DNA of 64,000 bases from Chryseobacterium carnipullorum (GTDB lineage: Bacteria; Bacteroidota; Bacteroidia; Flavobacteriales; Weeksellaceae), in the NCBI RefSeq assembly GCF_900142785.1, contig NZ_FRCD01000007.1, positions 124,001-188,000 on the forward strand. The letters run 5' to 3'. How positions within the stretch are numbered: position 1 is the first letter of the stretch; every line of letters starts with the position of its first letter. A program made the position numbers and the translations under genes. Below, one piece after another: positions 1-8,294 of the stretch. The notes under the pieces were generated by a model. That model was not told the DNA's origin. It did no database searches and saw nothing but the letters and a program-made list of their open reading frames with translations.

Positions 1-225
1 CAACTCAAAAAAGATGATGTGATCGAAAAAATCGCTGAAACCAATGAAAAACTGGAGGAGAAACGTAAAACCGACCGTGCCGTATGGATGAAAGAGGGAC
101 AGCGTGTGCGTATTCCCGGAAGTACCAGCGTAGGAACGATTGAAAAAATTTCTAAAAATAAAGTGATCGTCAACTATGGAACTTTTAAGACAACGATTAA
201 TGCGGATGAACTTGAGAGAATTTAA
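1..225 (+). CDS. mutS2: MutS2-type DNA mismatch repair ATPase, C-terminal end (partial)
   Basis: Only the last 74 codons are in the window; the frame is open to base 1, so the start lies upstream. The visible part is a charged coiled-coil stretch (EKLEEKRKTDRAVW) followed by a small KOW/SH3-like beta domain (GQRVRIPGSTSVGTIEKI ... VNYGTF ... ADELERI). That layout is what precedes or replaces the Smr nuclease domain in flavobacterial MutS2-like proteins. No Smr domain follows, since the stop comes right after the beta domain. MutS2 proteins are thought to bind branched DNA and limit recombination. The identification rests on this short tail, so the family is likely but not certain. Confidence 0.6.
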   Translation, partial: QLKKDDVIEKIAETNEKLEEKRKTDRAVWMKEGQRVRIPGSTSVGTIEKISKNKVIVNYGTFKTTINADELERI

Positions 226-244
226 TGATGTTCATTTAAACATA

Positions 245-280
245 AAAATAGCGCTGAATGTTCAGTGCTATTTTATTTTA
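245..280 (+). terminator. Rho-independent-like terminator of mutS2
   Basis: A 14-bp stem (245-258 with 261-274, one G-T pair, 2-nt loop) is followed by a T-rich run, 20 bp after the mutS2 stop. Confidence 0.65.
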
Positions 281-338
281 ACTCCTAAACATTGCCTATT
301 GAAGCATACAGATCAAATTTTCTTGTTATTTTTGGATC

Positions 339-617
339 ATGGATAAAAGCTTACGTGTCCTTTGGATTTTTTATAGAAAATTACTAATCCCTGCTATTTC
401 ATTTTCGCTGTTAATGTGCTTCTTTACTCAATTGAGCATTGAAAATTTTGGATTATGCTTTTTTCTTATCTTTCCTCTGCTCCATTTTTTCATTTATGAC
501 ATACGGCTCAAAAACGAATATTTTTTTTACGCCAATTTTGGATTTTCAAAATGGTTTTTGTGGGGATTCACGGGATTATTAAGTTTAATGATCAAATTTA
601 TGACGCGATTCCTATGA
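339..617 (+). CDS. Small integral membrane protein paired with an ABC ATPase
   Basis: A 92-residue protein that is mostly hydrophobic, with about three membrane segments (around residues 15-32, 35-52 and 70-88) and aromatic residues at the interfaces. It carries no enzymatic motif that I recognise. Its stop codon overlaps the ATG of the downstream ABC ATPase (ATGA, 614-617), which implies translational coupling. It is therefore plausibly the membrane partner of that ATPase, or a remnant of a permease. The start is an ATG with no strong Shine-Dalgarno, normal for Bacteroidetes. Function unknown. Confidence 0.6.
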   Translation: MDKSLRVLWIFYRKLLIPAISFSLLMCFFTQLSIENFGLCFFLIFPLLHFFIYDIRLKNEYFFYANFGFSKWFLWGFTGLLSLMIKFMTRFL

Positions 618-1279
618 ACAGACTTCACATCGACAGTATCACCAAATCTTTTGGCGGAAGAAAAATTCTGCAGGACATCTACCTAAGCTGTGAAACTGGT
701 AAGATTGCAGGTATTCTGGGTCCTTCGGGTGGTGGTAAATCTACCTTATTCGAAATTATCTTTGGAACAATAAAAGGAGATACACAGTTTATTAAATTAA
801 ATGAAACGATTCTTAAAAGCTTATCCGATAGGAAAAATAAAATTGCCTATCTACCCCAGCACTCTTCATTTCTTCCAAAAGAATGTAAAATAAGGAAGCT
901 TATTCCTTTGTTCTGTACCAGGGAAAATACGGAAAAACTTTACGGTTTAAAAATGATACAGCCATTTTTGGATGAAACCGTAAGAAATCTTTCTGGCGGT
1001 GAAAAAAAAATTATTGAAACCTTGATTATTACTTATTCAGATGTGGAATTTGTTTTATTGGACGAACCTTTCAGCGGCGTTTCTCCCAAAGCTGTTGACG
1101 AACTGGAAAAGATCATTAAAAGCCAGGCCCGGTACAAAGGTATAATCATCTCTGACCATCATTACAAGACCTTATTAGAGATGTCCCATGATCTTTATCT
1201 TCTCTCAGATACTTATTTGCGAAAAGTCCAGGGGATTAAAGAACTACAGCAATTCAATTACCTTCCTAAAAATCAATAA
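614..1279 (+). CDS. ABC transporter ATP-binding protein
   Basis: A 221-residue nucleotide-binding subunit of an ABC transporter; it would hydrolyse ATP in the cytoplasm to drive a membrane partner. Motifs seen: Walker A GPSGGGKS (36-43), Q-loop LPQHSS (about 80-85), signature LSGGE (126-130), Walker B FVLLDE (146-151) and an H-loop SDHH (180-183). I start it at ATG 614, four bases inside the preceding membrane-protein gene, because the family begins right before the first beta strand (MNRLHIDSI); an in-frame ATG at 551 would add 21 residues encoded by the other gene. The substrate cannot be inferred: no full-size permease is adjacent. Confidence 0.85.
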   Translation: MNRLHIDSITKSFGGRKILQDIYLSCETGKIAGILGPSGGGKSTLFEIIFGTIKGDTQFIKLNETILKSLSDRKNKIAYLPQHSSFLPKECKIRKLIPLFCTRENTEKLYGLKMIQPFLDETVRNLSGGEKKIIETLIITYSDVEFVLLDEPFSGVSPKAVDELEKIIKSQARYKGIIISDHHYKTLLEMSHDLYLLSDTYLRKVQGIKELQQFNYLPKNQ

Positions 1280-1400
1280 TCGCATGAGATATCAGCAGCA
1301 GGATATGATTAATGAAGAATTTTATGTTTATTTCGGAAGGTATTGATCAATTTAAGCAAATACAACAAAATTTTAATGATCAAAAAAAACATTTAATTTA

Positions 1401-1408
1401 TATATTTG
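1401..1408 (+). promoter_or_regulatory. Bacteroidetes-type -7 element
   Basis: TATATTTG matches TAnnTTTG and lies 22 bp before the ATG at 1431. No good TTG is seen at the expected upstream distance, so this is a half-supported promoter. Confidence 0.4.
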
Positions 1409-1430
1409 AGGGATCAAAAAATTTCATAAA

Positions 1431-2228
1431 ATGATTTCCGTAAACAGAGCATTGTACTTATCCGCTTTCAGTCTTTTTTCTTTAGCATTTGTGAAAGGAC
1501 AGAATAAAGTTCCTTTCGGTGTGGTAAAAGCTGAAGAAGGCTATGCCAATGTACGTGTCCACAAGGATGACTATAGAAAAATAGTAGACAAGATCAGAAT
1601 GCGCAAAGGAGATGTATTTGTTTATGTAAAGCCTGCCCCGGGAGAAACGGAATGGATATGGATCAAATATCCCGAAAAGCAGGATGAGGAAAAACCTTTT
1701 GTGAGATATGAAAATCTTGAAAAGGAAGGAATGGTGAATAAAGGCCGTATCGCTTTTATCGACCAGCTTCCACAGTTTACACCGTCTAAATCCAAGAACG
1801 GAAAATCACTTATCTTTACGGACAACAGCAATCCTAAAATACCAACTTCCCAGAGAACAAAAGTAGTCATCGATGTGTATCCATCGAACGCCGGCTACAG
1901 AAAACAGGAAAAAGATGCGAATGGAAAGATTCTTACTATAGATAAAGTAAAACCCTGGGGAATCAAGGATGCACTTCCGGAAGGCATGACAGAGATCAAA
2001 TCGATCCGAGTTCAGCAGCCCGGACGAGGTTCCGTTTTTGTAAGAGAAGCCATTAAAAATATGTTCCAGCCTACAATGGATTTCAATAATGTAGGAGTAA
2101 CGGCTCTTGACAATGATCATATCTATCTTTATATGATCAACGGCTCGGGTGAAAACCGGTATATCACGCTTTGGGCCATCAAGGAAGGAAGAGTGATGAG
2201 CCAGATTATTTACAATAGTCCGGAATAA
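1431..2228 (+). CDS. Secreted protein with N-terminal SH3-like domain
   Basis: A 265-residue protein with a signal peptide (hydrophobic core about residues 7-20, cleavage near VKG/QN), so it is periplasmic or outer-envelope. Residues about 30-80 (VVKAEEGYANVRVHKDDYRKIVDKIRKGD-like pattern with later W and Y) resemble a bacterial SH3 domain, where Y-x-NVR is a typical feature. The rest has no family I can name. It is flanked by a terminator-less gap upstream and by the cobalamin riboswitch promoter downstream, so it is probably monocistronic. Role unknown; SH3-like modules often bind peptidoglycan. Confidence 0.65.
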   Translation: MISVNRALYLSAFSLFSLAFVKGQNKVPFGVVKAEEGYANVRVHKDDYRKIVDKIRMRKGDVFVYVKPAPGETEWIWIKYPEKQDEEKPFVRYENLEKEGMVNKGRIAFIDQLPQFTPSKSKNGKSLIFTDNSNPKIPTSQRTKVVIDVYPSNAGYRKQEKDANGKILTIDKVKPWGIKDALPEGMTEIKSIRVQQPGRGSVFVREAIKNMFQPTMDFNNVGVTALDNDHIYLYMINGSGENRYITLWAIKEGRVMSQIIYNSPE

Positions 2229-2261
2229 TTGCCGTTTTTCTCTGTAATATTCTTATTTTTG
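2229..2261 (+). promoter_or_regulatory. Promoter of the cobalamin riboswitch transcript
   Basis: TTG (2229-2231), a 22-nt spacer and TATTTTTG (2254-2261) fit the Bacteroidetes pattern. The predicted start near 2268 is about 25 nt before the riboswitch. The TTG overlaps the end of the preceding gene. Confidence 0.5.
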
Positions 2262-2291
2262 CCCTGAAAAAGTATAACGCTTATTCATCAC

Positions 2292-2449
2292 AGAAACTGG
2301 TTCTGCTTAACGCAGATGAAAAGGGAACCGTGTGAAAATCACGGACTGTCGCGCAACTGTAAGTAACTGAAGTCTTTATCAAGGATCCACTGTGCAGGGC
2401 ACGGGAAGGAGATAAATGATGTTACAAGTCAGGAGACCTGCCTATTTCT
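2292..2449 (+). ncRNA. Cobalamin (B12) riboswitch
   Basis: The conserved aptamer blocks appear in order: GGTTCTGC near 2299, GATGAAAAGGGAA near 2315, GTGTGAAAATCACGGACTG near 2330, CGCGCAACTGTAA near 2350, CACTGTGCAGGGCACGGGAAGG-like core near 2390, and the B12 box AAGTCAGGAGACCTGCC at about 2426-2442. AGAAA (2292-2296) can pair with TTTCT (2445-2449) as P1. Such aptamers bind adenosyl- or methylcobalamin and usually repress B12 uptake (btuB) or synthesis genes. Here the next gene is a hotdog thioesterase 126 nt away. A small hairpin at 2501-2521 (CAGGAAT/ATTCCTG) may belong to the expression platform. Confidence 0.92.
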
Positions 2450-2575
2450 TTAAACAAGAAACTTTCGCGATTTGAAGTTTATTGATCTGATGGACTGCTT
2501 CAGGAATTCCTATGATTCCTGTCATGGCTCTGTTATTTTGATAGTATTTCATTTCGCATTAATTAATAATGAAAT

Positions 2576-2959
2576 ATGACGACAGAAGAAAGAATTGCAG
2601 CATCCGAAACCAGAATTTTTAAAGCGGTTTTCCCAAACACCACCAACCATTACGATACTCTTTTCGGAGGTACTGCTATGCAGCTGATGGATGAAGTAGC
2701 CTTTATCACGGCAACCCGTTTCGCAAGAAAACGAGTGGTAACCGTAAGCAGCGATAAAATCGATTTTAAAAAACCAATTCCAGCAGGAACGATTGTAGAA
2801 TTGATAGGGAAAGTTTCCTATGTCGGAAAAACGAGTATGAAAGTGAATGTAGAGATCTATACAGAGCAAATGTACTCTTATGAAAGAGAAAGAGCGATCG
2901 TTGGAGATTTTACTTTTGTGGCTATTGATGAAGAAAAGAAGCCTATCAGAATACTGTAA
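2576..2959 (+). CDS. Acyl-CoA thioesterase, hotdog fold (YciA/cytosolic type)
   Basis: A 127-residue single hotdog-domain protein. It would hydrolyse acyl-CoA to free acid and CoA in the cytoplasm. The pattern fits the acyl-CoA hydrolase family: VFPNTTNHYDTLFGG near residues 19-33 with the N-H-x-x-T-L-F-G-G loop, D39-E40 (LMDEVA) as the likely catalytic acid at the start of the hot-dog helix, and VELIGKVSYVGKTSM in the central strands. Length is typical. It stands alone downstream of the cobalamin riboswitch and is closed by a very strong hairpin. Whether B12 really controls it is unknown; no link between this family and cobalamin is established. Confidence 0.85.
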   Translation: MTTEERIAASETRIFKAVFPNTTNHYDTLFGGTAMQLMDEVAFITATRFARKRVVTVSSDKIDFKKPIPAGTIVELIGKVSYVGKTSMKVNVEIYTEQMYSYERERAIVGDFTFVAIDEEKKPIRIL

Positions 2960-2960
2960 T

Positions 2961-3003
2961 AAAAATAGTTTCGGGCGGCCAGAGGCCGCCCGAAACTATT
3001 TTT
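2961..3003. terminator. Perfect 20-bp hairpin terminator
   Basis: A 20-bp uninterrupted stem (2961-2980 with 2984-3003, loop AGA) has a GC-rich core and A/T tracts on both ends. It starts at the thioesterase stop and would work in either direction. Confidence 0.8.
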
Positions 3004-3010
3004 ACAATTG

Positions 3011-3056
3011 GGTTCTTTTGCCTTGAAGCAAAATGGACCAAAAATTTAAGACTGGA
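3011..3056 (-). repeat. Degenerate intergenic repeat remnant
   Basis: Read on the minus strand this stretch encodes the phrase FLVHFASRQKN. That resembles a motif I recall from many spurious short ORFs in Chryseobacterium spacers. It is probably a decayed dispersed repeat, not a gene. The remaining spacer to 3287 shows nothing I can support. Confidence 0.3.
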
Positions 3057-3287
3057 AACTTCCTCTAAAAATGAAATCTGTTCTCTAAAAACTCTAAAAC
3101 TTTTGCGGTAGCTATCTATAGTAAGAATCGTATTTTGTGCCGCACTCAAACATAAGAGTTTTCTTAACGTTCACAGAATCCAGTTTCTTAACCTTACAGT
3201 TTCTTAGGTCGTTCTCTACATCTCTAATAATCTAAGATAATCGTCAAAACAGATCGTTATAAACTATTGTATCAATTGTCTGTCCCA

Positions 3288-3878
3288 TTATCTAACAACT
3301 TTTTCAGTATCCAAACTCCTGCTCAGCAACGTTTGAAAAGCCTCCCCCATTTCATCCGATGCTCTGGTAATGGCATTTTCAAGCATATTTCTGATCTGCT
3401 TTTCCGTAACGCCAGCTTCAGTCCAGCTTTTTCCTGACGTGTGAGCATTTAAAATAAATGGCATAATCCTGTCGATGGAGCAAGCAAAAATAGCATCCGG
3501 AGTTTTTTCTTCTTCAAATTCAAGCCAAAGTTCAAAAAATTCTGTGCGCAAAGGCTCATCAAGAATTCCGAAAATTTTCTGTGCTGAAATTTTTTCTCTT
3601 TCAAATTTCCCCACCATTGCTTCTTCATCAAAAAGGAAAGTATCTCCAGCTTCGATCTCCACCAGATCATGGATGGAAAGCATTCTTATGACTCTTAAAA
3701 GATCAATATCCGCCCGGTTTTTTGCATAAGGGTAAAGAATCTGGGCCAGAATAATGATCTGCCATGAATGCTCGGCTGTATTTTCCCTTCTGGAATCATC
3801 CGCATTATAATTTCTTCTCTGTACATTTTTCAGGGCATCTACGGCCAGGATAAAATCGATCTCCTTCTGTATTTTCAT
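3288..3878 (-). CDS. HD-domain phosphohydrolase (YfbR/HDDC2-like)
   Basis: A 196-residue cytoplasmic HD_3-type hydrolase. The metal site is complete: H37 (in RRENTAEHSW), H70-D71 (SIHDLVEIEAGD) and D136 (CSIDRIMPF). These proteins are divalent-metal phosphohydrolases; the E. coli relative YfbR is a 5'-deoxynucleotidase. The exact substrate here is unknown. It lies 12 bp downstream of the secreted-protein gene on the same strand, so the two may be cotranscribed without an obvious functional link. The start MKIQKEIDFIL matches the usual N-terminus. Confidence 0.85.
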   Translation of the reverse strand: MKIQKEIDFILAVDALKNVQRRNYNADDSRRENTAEHSWQIIILAQILYPYAKNRADIDLLRVIRMLSIHDLVEIEAGDTFLFDEEAMVGKFEREKISAQKIFGILDEPLRTEFFELWLEFEEEKTPDAIFACSIDRIMPFILNAHTSGKSWTEAGVTEKQIRNMLENAITRASDEMGEAFQTLLSRSLDTEKVVR

Positions 3879-3890
3879 TTTCTTTTTTTA

Positions 3891-4571
3891 TTATTTAGAT
3901 GATTTTTTAACCACCCATTTATTACTGATCTTCTCTCTTACGGTTATTTTTGGGGGATCTTCACTTACATCTCCGATTTTTTCATACACCAAATCGATTC
4001 CTTTATTAGGAATCACCTGGTATTCATAAGTATAATGCAGTGAAGCTCCTGATCTTGCATACGTTATTAATCGTTTACGTTCGTAATCCACCTCAAACAT
4101 TCCCTGATAATTGCTCGCAATGTCGGTGAGTTCTTTACTTGGGACAAATTGATTCCGTGTCGAATTAAAGACATAGACATCATATGAAGCACTACTGTAA
4201 TTCCCTGCATTACCATTTCTGAGTGCAACATCTTCTGTACCGTCAAAATTAAAATCTCCAAAGACAACAGGACTTTCATAGACCATTTCCTGAGTAAGCG
4301 ATATTACATTTACTTTTGAAGGCTTAAAGCTTTCTTTAAAAGATAAAATCAGGTTATCTGAAACCAGTGTTTGTATTTTTTCACCGTTTTTATTGAACAA
4401 AACGACATTGGCCTTATGCCCGCACTGATCGGTAAGGCATTCTTCAACATCAATTTCGGTATTGTATTTTTTGGATGCCCCTTCCATAGCAAAACGGTAT
4501 TGCCCGAAGCAAAGAGGTCCAAGCAGCATCAGAGCTGATAAAGACTTGTAAAATAGGGATGTATTGATCAT
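3891..4571 (-). CDS. Secreted protein with FG-GAP-like segment
   Basis: I start at ATG 4571, which directly begins a signal peptide (MINTSLFYKSLSALMLLG, cleavage near CFG/Q); an in-frame ATG 33 bp upstream would bury it. The mature protein of about 205 residues has a single calcium-loop-like GDFNFDGTEDVALRNG (about residues 110-125). This is seen in FG-GAP/XAC2610-type proteins. Two cysteines (ECLTDQC) near residue 45 may pair. It probably acts in the periplasm or on the surface; function unknown. It is divergent from the P450 gene. Confidence 0.6.
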   Translation of the reverse strand: MINTSLFYKSLSALMLLGPLCFGQYRFAMEGASKKYNTEIDVEECLTDQCGHKANVVLFNKNGEKIQTLVSDNLILSFKESFKPSKVNVISLTQEMVYESPVVFGDFNFDGTEDVALRNGNAGNYSSASYDVYVFNSTRNQFVPSKELTDIASNYQGMFEVDYERKRLITYARSGASLHYTYEYQVIPNKGIDLVYEKIGDVSEDPPKITVREKISNKWVVKKSSK

Positions 4572-4684
4572 GTGATTGGGTATTAATTGAATTTTTTCAA
4601 ACAAATTCTATGCAAAAATAAGGGTTTTGACTGAAAGCTATTTCATGTAACAGATTAGTTGTATTTTTATTAAAAATATATCAT

Positions 4685-6019
4685 ATGGCTCCAGAATTCA
4701 ATTATCCAACGGAAATTAAAGGAACAAGAAAGTTGTATTCTCTATTCAAAGGGTTAAAAAATCCTTTAGAGGTTATTACCGGGAATCATAAGATAGCAGG
4801 AGATACCTATTGTATTAAATCAAGTTTGACTCATAAAAACTTTATTTTTTCTCAGGATAAAGAATTCACAGAATATATTTTAAAGCAAAATCATAAAAAC
4901 TATTACAAATCCGAGATACAGTCCATAACTTTAGGAAAGTATCTCGGAAATGGTTTGCTTACTAACAACGGAAAAGACTGGCTAAAGCAGAGAAGACTGA
5001 TCCAACCCGGTTTCAGTAAAGCGAAAATCAGCAACCTTGTTTTCATTATGGAAGAAGAAATTAATAAAGCTTTTCAATCATTTAGACCTGAACAGGATGT
5101 GGATCTTTATGATTTCTTTCACAAGCTTGCTTTTAATATTGTTGCCAAGACCCTGTTCAGTTCTGATATTGATGAAAACCGGATAAAAGAACTGGGTAAA
5201 ATCATTACAGAAGTTCAGGAAGTTTTCGCGAAAGAAGTCCGTTTGCCTTTCTATTCTCAAATTCTGAAATTTTTGGGAGTACTTGACAGGACTCTTAAAA
5301 AAAGCGAAAGAGGAAAGGCCATTATTCAGGAAGTTTTAGATAAGCGAAGAAATACAACGGAAGAGAAGAATGATTTGCTGGACATGCTCATCCAGACAAG
5401 ATATGAAGACACGCAACTTCCGATGTCTGATGAACAATTGGTTGATGAAATGCTGATCCTTTTCATTGCTGGCCACGAAACAACAGCCAATGCTTTGACC
5501 TTTATCTTTTTTGAGATCAGTCAGAATCCTGATGCTGAGAAAAAATTAAAAAAAGAGATCGCTGACGAAGAGGAAATGGTTTTTACTTCTGATAGCTTAA
5601 TGAAAAAATCTTTTACTTCAAACATCATCAAAGAAGCGATGCGCCTCCATTCTCCAGCGTGGGCAATTGATCGTCAGGCTTTGGAAAATGATAGTTTCAA
5701 GGAATATTCCTGGCCGAAAGACACTTTGATTATACTATATATCAGTGGCCTTCACCGAAATCCGAAGTAATGGAAAGATCCGAACTCTTTTATTCCCGAG
5801 CGTTTTGACGATGAAAATGCAAAGAATTTTGCTTACTACCCTTTTGGTTCAGGCCCCAGACTTTGTATTGGTGAACACTTTGCCATGATGGAAATGGCTC
5901 TTATCGTCCGTAAATTCTACAAAAAATTCAGTTTTATATCTTATCAGAAAGAATTAGAGAAAAAAGCTCTTGTTACGTTAAGAACCACAAGCTTAAAAGG
6001 AAAATTATCAGCTATTTGA
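4685..6019 (+). pseudogene. Cytochrome P450, interrupted by an in-frame TAA
   Basis: Codons 1-444 read as one P450, except that codon 362 (5768-5770) is TAA where tyrosine is expected (N-P-K-stop-W-K-D-P). The frame is unchanged on both sides. Before the stop are the I-helix AGHETT (about 262-267) and the K-helix ExxR (E317, R320). After it are the PERF-type segment (IPERFDD) and the heme loop FGSGPRLCIG with the cysteine ligand at codon 394. A protein ending at 361 would lack the heme ligand and be inactive. It is either a very recent pseudogene (one base from TAT/TAC), a base-calling error, or read through. There is no redox partner nearby. Confidence 0.85.
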
Positions 6020-6124
6020 CCTTATTTTTATTAACCATTTATTTTTTAAAATTGATTAACAAAAATAATTATACTGATTTTCAGTTAGTTATATTATAAA
6101 TTTGTATTTTTTCACTACTTTGTA

Positions 6125-6156
6125 TTGCATATTACCATTTTAATTACATATCTTTG
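6125..6156 (+). promoter_or_regulatory. Promoter of padR-pspC
   Basis: TTG (6125-6127), a 21-nt spacer and TATCTTTG (6149-6156) form a close match to the Bacteroidetes promoter, about 80 bp before the padR ATG. Confidence 0.6.
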
Positions 6157-6160
6157 TAAT
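6143..6160. promoter_or_regulatory. Candidate PadR operator
   Basis: ATTACA and TGTAAT form a perfect 6-bp inverted repeat with a 6-nt centre that covers the -7 element. PadR regulators bind ATGT/ACAT-type dyads, usually at their own promoter. Confidence 0.5.
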
Positions 6161-6234
6161 GTAAAATAAGAAGAGGCTCATCTAGCTAGGAGTATTCTTC
6201 TTAACATATAACTAATTAACAAAACCTATTAAAG

Positions 6235-6564
6235 ATGAATACTGAAAATACCAAAGCGCAAATGCGCAAAGGGATTCTGGAATTCTGTATTTTAAGTCTC
6301 ATCAATCACCGTGAAATGTATGTTTCCGACCTAATTGATGAACTTAAAAAAGGAAAACTGGATGTAGTGGAAGGCACCCTCTATCCTCTCCTTACAAGAC
6401 TGAAAAATGGAGAATTTCTCTCCTACAGATGGGAAGAGTCTACGGGAGGACCACCAAGAAAATATTATCAGATCACAGAAAAAGGAAAACTTTTCCTGAC
6501 TGAACTACAAAATACCTGGGCAGAGCTGACAGCGTCAGTCAATCAAATCACTCAAAAAATATAA
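6235..6564 (+). CDS. PadR-family transcriptional regulator
   Basis: A 109-residue winged-helix repressor of the short PadR subfamily. The PadR pattern is clear: LEFCILSLI ... YVSDLIDEL ... [39 protein letters not shown]. The C-terminal helix (about 85-109) is short and would dimerise. It lies 11 bp upstream of a PspC-domain membrane protein, a common pairing in Bacteroidetes in which PadR controls an envelope-stress operon. A palindrome over its own -7 element suggests autoregulation. Confidence 0.9.
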   Translation: [109 protein letters not shown]

Positions 6565-6575
6565 AAAACAAAGCT

Positions 6576-8294
6576 ATGAACAAGACACTCTCAATAGGAC
6601 TCGCAGGTTTTTCTTTCACGATAGAAGAACACGCATATATAAAGCTCAGCGATTATCTGAATGCACTGAGAAGCTCATTGGACGCTTCAGAGGAGGAGGA
6701 GGTAATGCATGATATAGAAATAAGAATGGTTGAAATCTTCAGAGATTCTTTAGGAAAACGTGAAGTAATCAACGATACAGACGTAGAAAAAGTAATTGCA
6801 CAGATTGGATCTCCTGAAAAGATCGAAGAGCAGGAAGAAGCTTACTTTTCTGAGAAAAATACAAGAAAAAACACTCACTCAGGAGCAGAATATACAGACA
6901 AGAAACAATTGTTCCGCGATCCTGAAAGACAAAAGATCGCAGGGGTATGTGCAGGACTTGCCCACTATGTAGGAATGGATATTACGGCGATGAGAGCGAT
7001 CTGGTTGGGAATATTTATTCTGGGTATCTTCACCGCAGCTATTTCTTCATCACTGATCGGTCTTCTTTATGTCATTCTCTGGATTGTACTTCCAAGAGCA
7101 GAAACAGCTGCAGATTTCCTGAAAATGAAGGGAAAGCCTATGAACTTCGACAATCTTAAAAATGAGTCTAATAAATTGGTTCAGTTTGCCAACGAATCTA
7201 CTCAGAGAGTCGGAGAAATGTACAACGAATCCAAGCCTTACATTGACAATGCGGGCAGCGGAGTTTGGAACATCATCAAATATTTTGTAGGATCCATCTT
7301 TGTATTAATGGCAGTAGGAAGCATCATCGGTATATTTGTTATCTTCGGATTATTCGGTATGGATGCAGATTTTCCAGGTGCTAATGAAATGAGATTCTAT
7401 ATGGATGATAACGGTCTGGACAAAGTTCTGGTAGCCATTATGATCATCGGATGTCTTATTCCTACGATTCTGTTCAGTTTATTGAGTATCCGTATATTTT
7501 CACCAAAAACAAAGCTTAGAAATATCGGATGGGTGATCGGTGCATTATTTCTTATATTAATTGGCCTGGGAACCTATTTCGGAGTGAGCATGGCAAAGAA
7601 AAACCTGATCTACAAGGGCAGCAAGGAAGACACAGAAAATATTGCCATCAATACGACATCAGATACGCTTTATGTAGATTTGAAACAAGTCAATATTCCT
7701 CAGAATTTCACGGCATATGATGACGATATTTATTCTGACAAGAAAACGGTTTATAAAGAAGATTATATCTCTGTAGAGGTAACAAGAAAGCCGGAAGTGA
7801 AAACACCTTATCTGATCATTAAAAAAGAAGGAAACGGCTATAACGTTCCGGTTCAGATCAACGTCCCTGTAGAAATAGTAGGCAATAAGGTATTACTTCC
7901 GAACTACATCAAGTATCCTTATGAGCACAGATTCAGACATTACAGAGTAGATTACGAACTGGTTGTTCCTCAGAATGCAGTAGTAATTCCATTGAAAAAA
8001 GACAGAATGGACTTTGACGGAGATTTGAACGGAGACGGAATCAATGATGACGATCAGGATCAGGACGAAAACGGAAAGATCAGAATTGAAAAAAACAAGA
8101 TCTCAGTTAATGGTTCTACGATAGAATACAACTCTGATGATAAAGACAGTATTATCATCAATGGGAAAAAAGTTCCGAATTCCCAGGCAGACAAAGTAAT
8201 GGATTCTATGAAGTCTACCATCAAAAAGATGAATAAGAACGTAGACATCAAAATCAAAGACGGAAAAGACGAAATTTCCATACAAACTAAATAA
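6576..8294 (+). CDS. PspC-domain membrane protein
   Basis: A 572-residue inner-membrane protein. Residues 1-95 are a cytoplasmic helical module (SLDASEEEEVMHDIEIRMVEIF). Residues about 110-180 form a PspC domain (FRDPERQKIAGVCAGLAHYVGM followed by two membrane helices). Four or so further helices follow (about 225-345), then a soluble C-terminal part with an Asp-rich calcium-like patch (DGDLNGDGINDDDQDQDENG, about 475-494). PspC proteins sense or buffer membrane stress. This long, multi-domain form is typical of flavobacterial padR-pspC operons. Confidence 0.85.
   Translation: MNKTLSIGLAGFSFTIEEHAYIKLSDYLNALRSSLDASEEEEVMHDIEIRMVEIFRDSLGKREVINDTDVEKVIAQIGSPEKIEEQEEAYFSEKNTRKNTHSGAEYTDKKQLFRDPERQKIAGVCAGLAHYVGMDITAMRAIWLGIFILGIFTAAISSSLIGLLYVILWIVLPRAETAADFLKMKGKPMNFDNLKNESNKLVQFANESTQRVGEMYNESKPYIDNAGSGVWNIIKYFVGSIFVLMAVGSIIGIFVIFGLFGMDADFPGANEMRFYMDDNGLDKVLVAIMIIGCLIPTILFSLLSIRIFSPKTKLRNIGWVIGALFLILIGLGTYFGVSMAKKNLIYKGSKEDTENIAINTTSDTLYVDLKQVNIPQNFTAYDDDIYSDKKTVYKEDYISVEVTRKPEVKTPYLIIKKEGNGYNVPVQINVPVEIVGNKVLLPNYIKYPYEHRFRHYRVDYELVVPQNAVVIPLKKDRMDFDGDLNGDGINDDDQDQDENGKIRIEKNKISVNGSTIEYNSDDKDSIIINGKKVPNSQADKVMDSMKSTIKKMNKNVDIKIKDGKDEISIQTK

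Noticed and set aside
551..613. Earlier start of the ABC ATPase
   Set aside because: It would add 21 residues read out of frame from the upstream membrane-protein gene; ATG 614 gives the usual ATGA overlap.
2512..2541. Nine-codon ORF after the riboswitch
   Set aside because: It overlaps a hairpin, lacks any context, and is what chance allows.
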